NCBI GenBank assembly: GCA_016280485.1
Contig: JAEEGU010000051.1
Span: 136,327-200,326 of the forward strand
Source: Bacillota bacterium
GTDB lineage: Bacteria; Bacillota; Clostridia; Peptostreptococcales; Anaerovoracaceae
Length of the DNA: 64,000 bases
Direction of reading: 5' to 3'
The position numbers were made by a program, and so were the translations under genes. Below, piece by piece: positions 57,841 through 64,000 of the stretch; position 1 is the stretch's first letter, and each line of letters opens with the position of its first letter. The notes beneath the pieces were generated by a model that did not search any database, was not told the origin of the DNA, and was given only the letters and a program-made list of their open reading frames with translations.

Positions 57841-58608
57841 TCAGTTAAATAGTCTCAAAAGGGCATTGTATGCAACGGGGCTGCCTGCAAGTACGCCGCA
57901 CTTGTGGAGCAGGTCCAATTCTCTGCCGTCCATCTGCGACACCGTACAGCCCGCCTCCCGGGCAATCAAGGAGCCTGCCGCGTAATCCCAGGGGCTGAGC
58001 CTGCATTCAAAAAACACGCCTGCCCGGCCAGCGGCCAAATAGCAGAGATCCAGGGCGGCAGACCCAAAGCGGCGAATGTCCTGCACCACCGGAAAAGCCA
58101 AATTGAACAGGCGAAGGGTTTCCGGCACAAGCTCCCGATAGTACAGTGCGGAACCGAAAATCAACAGGCTGTGCTCCAGCGGGTGATCCTGACAGTGAAT
58201 CGGAAGTCCGTTCAGAAACGCCCCATTCCCCCGCTGCGAGGCATACAGTTCGCCGTCATAGGGGTTGTAAACTACGCCGAATTCCATTTGACCGTTGTGG
58301 GCCAGGCCAATGCTGACGCAGCTGTTGCGGAAACCCTGCACAAAATTTGTGGTTCCATCGATGGGATCAACAATAAAAAGCCATTCCTTTTGGGAAAGGT
58401 CTTCCCTGCTTTCTTCCTCCTCCCCAAGAAAGCCCGCGCCCGGAAGCAGCGTAAGCAGTTCCTTGCGCAAGTAGTCCTGGACCAGAAGGTCATATTTGGT
58501 AACCAAATCCCGTGGACCGGATTTTTCCCGGACTGATTCCTCCACATCACGGGCGGAAAGCAGAATCTTACCGGCCTTCTGAATGACATCGCTCAACTCT
58601 TTCAGCAT
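57841..58608 (-). CDS. suhB: Inositol monophosphatase-family phosphatase
   Basis: 255 residues from the ATG at 58608. Motif 1: FLGEEEESREDLSQKEWLFIVDPIDGTTNFVQGF (Glu, and DPIDGTTN metal-binding). Motif 2: SPWDYAAGSLIAREAGCTVSQMDG. Hydrolyses inositol-1-phosphate or related sugar phosphates (FBPase or CysQ substrates are also possible in bacteria). 15 bp separate its stop from the upstream start of the lipoprotein peptidase. Confidence 0.85.
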   Translation of the reverse strand: MLKELSDVIQKAGKILLSARDVEESVREKSGPRDLVTKYDLLVQDYLRKELLTLLPGAGFLGEEEESREDLSQKEWLFIVDPIDGTTNFVQGFRNSCVSIGLAHNGQMEFGVVYNPYDGELYASQRGNGAFLNGLPIHCQDHPLEHSLLIFGSALYYRELVPETLRLFNLAFPVVQDIRRFGSAALDLCYLAAGRAGVFFECRLSPWDYAAGSLIAREAGCTVSQMDGRELDLLHKCGVLAGSPVAYNALLRLFN

Positions 58609-58817
58609 CGCATTTCCTTCTTGTCTCAATTATGATGCCCTATTATATCTTATTTTCTCCAGAAAATCAAGAAAAGCGACAATTGAATCCGCAATTCTGT
58701 GCATTGAAACAAATATGCTTTGGATTAGAATAAATCAAACCGTGACCCGGAAATCATCCAAGTCACGGTTTTGACCTCATTTAGCGAAAAGGTCGAAATG
58801 CGCACTTTCTCTTTTTC

Positions 58818-59048
58818 TCATCTTACAAACGGCGCCATATATTCCTCGTTGATTTCTCGCATCTCCTTCAATCCGTCGATATATGGCTGATAAATGCTTT
58901 CGATTCGACCACCGCCTCGGTTTTCATAGCCGGAGCAGAACTCACAGTCGATGCCGCAGCTGCCCCAGAGCGCCTGATAAACAATTTGTTTCCGTTCCTC
59001 CCGCGTAGTATCCTTGTCTGGTTGAAAAAATGCTTGACACGATGTCTG
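58818..59048 (-). pseudogene. Remnant of an unrecognised gene (C-terminal part)
   Basis: One frame reads for about 76 residues and includes DTTREERKQIVYQALWGSCG, FCSGYENRGGGRIESIYQPY and a final EEYMAPFVR before the stop at 58818. There is an in-frame stop just upstream and no start codon or ribosome site, so the N-terminal part has been lost. The CxxxCxxC spacing suggests metal binding. Family not recognised. The sequence from 59050 to 59394 holds no gene I can support. Confidence 0.5.
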
Positions 59049-59394
59049 CGCAGGAAGTCATGGATCACGGATCATAATGGATACAGAGTTCCAAACTCAG
59101 AGTGTCACTGTGAGCACCGCGAAGAATCCGCAGTCCCTGTCTCCTATTTCTCATTGCTCGGTGCCTTTTGCCGGATCCCGAATCCCTGCGTAAGCTCAAT
59201 AAGTTCACTGGATCCCCAGTTTGATCCATAAGTCTAAAAAGTATTCCCGTTTCTTTCAACAATCATTCAATGCCTCGAAGCAATATCGCTCAGTTTGAAA
59301 ACTGGAAGAATGCTTCTAAAATCCATTGACATAGTAGGTCAGTGGCAATAAAATATCAACAAAAATTTCTATTGAGGAATTGTGAGGCATTTGT

Positions 59395-60153
59395 ATGTTA
59401 AATCAATTTTTCAAGAACACAGTTGCTGATTGGTCAAGAGGGGCTTGCATCACTTCAGCACGCCCGAGTTGCGATATTTGAATCGGCGGCGTTGGCGGTT
59501 ATGCCGTGGAAGGACTGGTCAGAAGCGGGATCGGCACGATTGACCTGATCGACGATGACCGGGTCTGCCTGACCAACCTGAATCGGCAGCTCCATGCCAC
59601 CAGAAAAACCGTCGGGAAATATAAGGTGAATGTTACTGCGGAACGTATTTATGAAATCAACCCGGACTGTGTTGTGCGAACCCACAAAACTTTTTTTACA
59701 CCCGAAACAGCCATGCGGTTTGATTTCCCAGAGTACGACTACATCATTGACGCAATTGATACCGTCACGGGAAAGCTGGAGCTTGTCACGCAGGCAGCTG
59801 CGGCTGGAACACCGATTATCAGCAGCATGGGAGCCGGAAACAAGCTGGACCCCGCTGCCTTTGTGGTGGCAGATACATATGAGACCTCTGTTTGCCCGCT
59901 GGCCCGCGTCATGCGACGGGAGCTGAAAAAGCGTGGAATTGATGAGCTAAGGGTCGTTTACTCAAAGGAAAAACCTATGAAGCCGCTGGACGACCCCTCC
60001 ATCAGCTGCCGTCAGCACTGTATCTGCCCGCCGGGGACAGAAAGAAAAAGTACCGAACGCCGGGATATTCCGGGCGCTGTCGCCTTTGTACCTTCTGTGG
60101 TGGGTCTGATTATCGCCGGAAAGGTCATAAAAGATTTGATAAATCCGAAATAA
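59395..60153 (+). pseudogene. tcdA: tRNA threonylcarbamoyladenosine dehydratase with two single-base indels
   Basis: E1-like ThiF-family enzyme that cyclises t6A37 in tRNA. The intact frame from about 59482 reads GIGGVGGYAVEGLVRSGIG, LIDDDRVCLTNLNRQLHA, IIDAIDTVTGKLELV and the C-terminal SISCRQHCICPPGTERKSTERRDIPGAVAF. The N-terminal codons from the ATG at 59395 (MLNQF) need removal of one T in the run 59407-59411 and addition of one G at 59480 to give LNQFSRTQLLIGQEGL...VAIFGIGG. The two shifts cancel. Either the gene is broken or the assembly has errors here. No internal start with a good site was seen. Confidence 0.75.
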
Positions 60154-60183
60154 TTAGAATTGGCAAAAAGTTATAAAAAAATA

Positions 60184-60212
60184 TTGCTATTTTGTTAGAA
60201 ATCTGTTATATT
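60184..60212 (+). promoter_or_regulatory. Promoter of the secreted cysteine protease
   Basis: TTGCTA, 17-bp spacer, TATATT, about 105 bases before the start codon. Confidence 0.5.
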
Positions 60213-60317
60213 TATTAGACGAAATCGAACTGTGTGAACTATACTGAATACTCGTGAAATAGATGCAATCAATGCGTCTGAAAGCGGCACATAGTTTGAG
60301 AAAGGAGAATGAACGCA

Positions 60318-63300
60318 ATGAAACAGTTTCCCAAGCGTTTGGCTTCTCTCCTGATGGTACTTGCTCTTGTACTTGGACTCTTCCCCGTTATGAGCTTTGC
60401 CGCCGAAGAGAAAGCCGCACCCGAAACGGAAGAGCCGTTCTACGGCTACATTCCCACGCCCCACATCGGTACCCGCGCTACTACGGACGCCTACCTCCGC
60501 GGCGAAAGAGAAGGCGTCGACTATTTCCGCACTGGCGAACCCGCGAAAGACCTTCCCTCCAAATACGACAGCCGTGACTACAATCTCGTTACATCTGTCA
60601 AGAATCAGAACCCCTACGGCTCCTGCTGGGCCCACGCCGCGGTGGGCAGCATTGAGAGCTACATGATCAAGTACGGCATCCCTGTCGGAACCGGCACCCC
60701 CGCTACCACCAGTCTGAACCTCTCCGAGACCCAGCACTGCTGGTTCAACTACACCTACGCCTACGATGCGGAGGGCATGCTGACCGGCGACAAGTCCACT
60801 CCTTCCGACACCTGCCTGGATCAGGGCGGCAACGGCGAAATGTCCGCCTACACACTGATGCGCTGGGCCGGCGCCGCGGACGAGTCCACCCCCGCCCTGG
60901 CTTACAGCAACGCCAGCACTGTAAACTACAACGGTCTGAACAGCCAGTACGCCTATGATTACAATGTCTGCCACGTTCAGAACACCTATTGGCTCCCCGC
61001 CCCCAACATTGACGCTGTCAAGCAGGCCATCATGGAATTCGGCGCGGGCAATATCAGCTATTATGAGACAGGCGCTGCCCGTCCCTATATCTGCACCATC
61101 GACAACACCAGCCAGGAAAGCCCCAACCACAAGTGGTCCAACCACGCCATCACACTGATTGGCTGGGACGACAGCATTCCCGCCAACAAGTTCTATCCCA
61201 ATACTCCCTCTCATCCCGGCGCCTGGATCTGCAAGAACAGCTGGGGTACCGGCGAGTTTGACAACGGCTACTGCTACATTTCCTACGAAGACACCACCGT
61301 GCTCGAGGGCTATATCTACTTCTACGATGCGGAGGCAATCGACAACTACGAGCACAACTACCAGTACGACGGCACCTGCAACGTAGTCTGCTACGGCAAG
61401 GGCTGGAACAACAACATAGGCTACTACGAAGGCTTTGCCAACAATACCAAGGTTGCTAACGTGTTTGAGTCCCATGGTGCCGAAACCCTGGAAGCGATTT
61501 CCTTCTGCAACTGGGACGAGGATCTGGACTACACCGTCGAAATCTACAAGAATCCTACCGAAGGCAATCCTTCCTCCGGCACCCTTGTGGCTACCAAGTC
61601 CGGCAACTTCCCCTTCTCTGGCTATTATACCGTGAAGCTGGACAGCCCCGTCACCCTGGGCTACGGCGACAACTTCTCCGTGGTCATTACTCAGAGCGTC
61701 CCTGTAGCCGATGACAACGGCGCATACGTCCACACGCCCTATGACGCCACCTTTAATAATGCGGACGTCATCAGCTGGTGCAGCTTTGTCCATGCCAATC
61801 ACGGCAACACCTCCTACTACAAGGAGCCCAACGGCAACTGGACTGACTGCCCGGAGAACGGCGACTACCGCATCAAGGCCTACACCAACGACGTTCATTT
61901 CAACGTCGAGGCCGTGGCCAACAATTCCGCTTGGGGCACCCTGACCGTCAACGGCACCAAGATCACCGCTGAGCCTTCCGAAGGCTACTACGTGGCCGGT
62001 TACGAAGTCGTCAGCGGCACTGCTACCGCCACCATCAACATCAACACGATCAACGTCTCCCCCACCTCTGACTGCGTGATCCGCATCATCTTCGCCCCCA
62101 AGCCCACCTACAACGTCACCTACATGGCCTCCGGCACCCTGGAGAGCCAGCAGTCCGCTCAAATCTACGACGTCATCACCCTTCCCACCACCATCGGTCT
62201 TACTGTGGAAGGCTGGACCTTCTCCGGCTGGACGGATACTCCTGTTCCCGAAGAGACCACCGACAAGCCCGTCCTTTACCTCCCCGGCGCGGACTACATG
62301 GTCTTTGACAACACCGTTCTCTACGCCGTCTTCACCCGTGTGGAAGGCAGCACCGAGCTGGTCTATGAATGCCTGATCAACGCTCCTGAGGATTGGGAAG
62401 GCAACTATGTGATTACCTACGGCACCTCCACAAATCTGGAAGCCTTCAAGGGCATCAGCGGCGGCAACCTCTACGAGCAGGCCAATAATGGCAGTACGAT
62501 CGGCTACGCCTCCACCGGCATGTCTCTGATTGACGGCTACCTTCACAACGCTGCCGACGGTTTCATCTGGCAAATCGCCGCCCAGGGAAACGGTTACACC
62601 ATCCGCAACAAAGGCAACAACACTTATTTGGGATGCAGCGACACTTATCTGACCAGCATTGCGTCCTACAACGCGAACAAGTGCACCTGGAGCCTTGATT
62701 ATGATCTTTACAAGGGCGCTACTCGTGCCACAAACACCGAAGGCGGTACCAACACCCAGTACCCCTACTTCTCTCACAGCACCCAGGGCAGCTACTTCGT
62801 TATGAACAGCGAGAATGGCTTTGCCCAGTCGCCTCCTCAATTCTGGAAGGAAACCACCCTTTCCACCACCTACTACTGGACCGATCCCATCATCGGCGAA
62901 CATGACCACGTGCTGAACCACATCGAGGCTGCTGCCGCCACCTGCACGGAGAACGGCAACATCGAGCACTGGAAGTGCAGCATCTGCGGTCTCTGCTTCT
63001 CCGACGCCAACGGCGAGAACCAGATTCCCGCCAGCTCTGTGGTAATTGAAGCCCTTGGCCACGATTACAATGCTGTTGTGACCGAGCCCACCTGCACCGA
63101 GGGCGGCTATACCACCCATACCTGCTCCCGCTGCGGTGACAGCTACACAGACTCCTATCAGGAAGCGAATGGTCATGACTATTATTGTGACGATACTGAT
63201 GTTGACCCGGATTTCGAGCATACCGGGCTTCTGACCTGGACCTGCACGAAATGCGATGCGACTGGTACAGTCGTTATTCCGAAGCTGAACGAAGAGGACT

Positions 63301-64000
63301 ATACCTATGTAGTAATCAGCGAACAGACCTGCACCACCCCCGGCGACTATGTGTACACCTGGAAGAACACTACCTACATTACGTTAATTTTCGAATTCAC
63401 CTATGATCCCTTGGGCCACGACTTCGGCGATTGGACTGTGACCACCGCCCCCACCTGCACCGAGGCCGGTGAAGAGACCCGGAACTGCTCCCGCTGCGAC
63501 GTCGTTGAGACCCGCACCGCGGAGGCCTTGGGCCACGACTACCAGGCTGTTGTCACCGAGCCCAACTGCACCGAGGCCGGCTTCACCACCTACACCTGCT
63601 CCCGCTGCAATGACACTTACACCGGCGACGAGACCGAGGCCCTGGGCCACGATTACACCGCTGTTGTGACCGAGCCCACTTGCACCGAGGTCGGCGGCAC
63701 CGTCTACACCTGCTCTCGCTGCGGCGACAGCTACACCGAGGGTGAGACCGAGGCTCTGGGACACGACTGGGGTGAGGGCACCGTGATTGCGGAGCCCAGC
63801 TATCAGGCCCCCGGCCAGCAGACCTTCACCTGCGCCCGCTGCGGCGAGACCAAGACCGAGGAGATTCCCCGGCTGCCGAACCCCTTCGAGGACGTCCACG
63901 ACGAGGACTTCTTCTTCAACCCCGTGATGTGGGCTCTGGATGAGACCGTCACCGGCGGCGTGGACGATACCCACTTCGCGCCGGAGCGGACCGTCATGCG
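60318..64000 (+). CDS. Secreted papain-family (C1) cysteine protease with Cys-containing repeats and SLH start (runs off the edge)
   Basis: At least 1227 residues. Signal peptide 1-28 (LLMVLALVLGLFPVMSFA). A C1A protease domain covers about 80-340: catalytic Cys103 in NQNPYGSCWAHA, His in NHAITLIGWDD, Asn in ICKNSWGTGEFDNGYCYI. Next come beta-rich modules, including an InlB-type WTFSGWTD repeat near 630. Eight repeats of about 38 residues follow, several ending in ALGHDY, with TCTEAGYTTYTCSRCGDSY-like cores carrying two CxxC pairs. The last visible part (NPFEDVHDEDFFFNPVMWAL) starts an SLH surface-anchoring domain. The start at 60318 is ten bases after AAAGGAG; the ATG at 60309 is too close. 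Confidence 0.85.
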   Translation, partial: MKQFPKRLASLLMVLALVLGLFPVMSFAAEEKAAPETEEPFYGYIPTPHIGTRATTDAYLRGEREGVDYFRTGEPAKDLPSKYDSRDYNLVTSVKNQNPYGSCWAHAAVGSIESYMIKYGIPVGTGTPATTSLNLSETQHCWFNYTYAYDAEGMLTGDKSTPSDTCLDQGGNGEMSAYTLMRWAGAADESTPALAYSNASTVNYNGLNSQYAYDYNVCHVQNTYWLPAPNIDAVKQAIMEFGAGNISYYETGAARPYICTIDNTSQESPNHKWSNHAITLIGWDDSIPANKFYPNTPSHPGAWICKNSWGTGEFDNGYCYISYEDTTVLEGYIYFYDAEAIDNYEHNYQYDGTCNVVCYGKGWNNNIGYYEGFANNTKVANVFESHGAETLEAISFCNWDEDLDYTVEIYKNPTEGNPSSGTLVATKSGNFPFSGYYTVKLDSPVTLGYGDNFSVVITQSVPVADDNGAYVHTPYDATFNNADVISWCSFVHANHGNTSYYKEPNGNWTDCPENGDYRIKAYTNDVHFNVEAVANNSAWGTLTVNGTKITAEPSEGYYVAGYEVVSGTATATININTINVSPTSDCVIRIIFAPKPTYNVTYMASGTLESQQSAQIYDVITLPTTIGLTVEGWTFSGWTDTPVPEETTDKPVLYLPGADYMVFDNTVLYAVFTRVEGSTELVYECLINAPEDWEGNYVITYGTSTNLEAFKGISGGNLYEQANNGSTIGYASTGMSLIDGYLHNAADGFIWQIAAQGNGYTIRNKGNNTYLGCSDTYLTSIASYNANKCTWSLDYDLYKGATRATNTEGGTNTQYPYFSHSTQGSYFVMNSENGFAQSPPQFWKETTLSTTYYWTDPIIGEHDHVLNHIEAAAATCTENGNIEHWKCSICGLCFSDANGENQIPASSVVIEALGHDYNAVVTEPTCTEGGYTTHTCSRCGDSYTDSYQEANGHDYYCDDTDVDPDFEHTGLLTWTCTKCDATGTVVIPKLNEEDYTYVVISEQTCTTPGDYVYTWKNTTYITLIFEFTYDPLGHDFGDWTVTTAPTCTEAGEETRNCSRCDVVETRTAEALGHDYQAVVTEPNCTEAGFTTYTCSRCNDTYTGDETEALGHDYTAVVTEPTCTEVGGTVYTCSRCGDSYTEGETEALGHDWGEGTVIAEPSYQAPGQQTFTCARCGETKTEEIPRLPNPFEDVHDEDFFFNPVMWALDETVTGGVDDTHFAPERTVM

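Noticed and set aside
60195-63221. 1008-residue open frame on the minus strand
   Set aside because: It lies fully antisense to the well-supported protease gene. Its Gly/Val/Ala-rich composition is the mirror of GC-rich codons, and there is no ribosome site or domain.

Overview
The window joins two pieces of DNA that differ in style. Positions 1 to about 38,360 look like a large conjugative plasmid or plasmid-derived integrated element: nearly every gene is on the minus strand, base composition is moderate with AT-rich control regions, and many genes start at TTG or GTG. Positions 38,360 to 64,000 look like the chromosome of a spore-forming anaerobic Firmicute, probably Oscillospiraceae-like. 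The evidence is a cotJC remnant, xerD, DegV, oligoendopeptidase F, SdpRI-type genes, a TIGR04086 protein, dense tRNAs and higher GC. The join falls inside cotJC, whose first part is missing, so it is either a real insertion or an assembly chimera.

Element, left to right. 1-2.8 kb is a cargo operon: an AcrVA2-family anti-CRISPR homologue, two small unknown genes and the start of a type I restriction subunit (hsdR), behind a consensus promoter flanked by a dyad. 2.85-3.79 kb is a non-coding transcription unit with promoter and terminator that holds several tRNA-like modules. 4.1-8.2 kb is a three-gene cassette: an Mrr-like restriction endonuclease, a helical protein and a coiled-coil/DUF2325 protein, which is a candidate uncharacterised defence system. 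8.3-10 kb is the replication module: a Rep_3 initiator, an AT-rich segment and about 17 iterons of roughly 22 bp. 10-15.8 kb encodes a DnaD-like protein, a NYN-nuclease-like protein overlapping its upstream neighbour at a possible -1 frameshift site, and unknown proteins. 16-20.7 kb encodes a VirB4 ATPase, a PrgI/VirB3-like membrane protein and an S1-domain protein. 20.8-33.97 kb reads as one long operon: an unknown Q-rich protein, a recombination-type protein, a zinc-finger/toprim primase-like protein, ParM-like actin, a ParR-like AT-hook protein, two VirB2-like proteins, a VirB6-like channel, a CHAP cell-wall hydrolase and the VirD4-type coupling ATPase. 34.4-37.2 kb holds a second partition module: ParA, a ribbon-helix-helix partner and a striking array of 8-bp repeats, with the same octamers in the parA leader. 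A signal peptidase operon lies at 37.5-38.25 kb. No relaxase and no element integrase are visible in the window.

Eight minus-strand promoters in the element share a near-consensus TTGACA / 17-18 bp / TATAAT-like architecture, and two solitary plus-strand small genes sit divergently from two of them. This suggests a uniform house promoter set.

Chromosomal part: cotJC fragment, tspO, xerD, a SpoIIM-like membrane protein, TIGR04086 protein, a resolvase-fold orphan, tRNA-Ser(TGA), tRNA-Ser(GCT), degV, tRNA-Val(CAC), proline iminopeptidase, tRNA-Pro(GGG) with two degenerate tandem copies of its 3' end, an sdpR-sdpI-ABC transporter operon, PHP histidinol phosphatase, a membrane protein, nadE, a small unknown gene, pepF, an SPFH/zinc-ribbon protein, a CDP-alcohol phosphatidyltransferase, a CBS-pair protein, a lipoprotein M3 peptidase, inositol monophosphatase, a gene remnant, tcdA with two single-base indels, and a secreted C1 cysteine protease with cysteine-containing repeats that runs off the right edge at what looks like an SLH domain.
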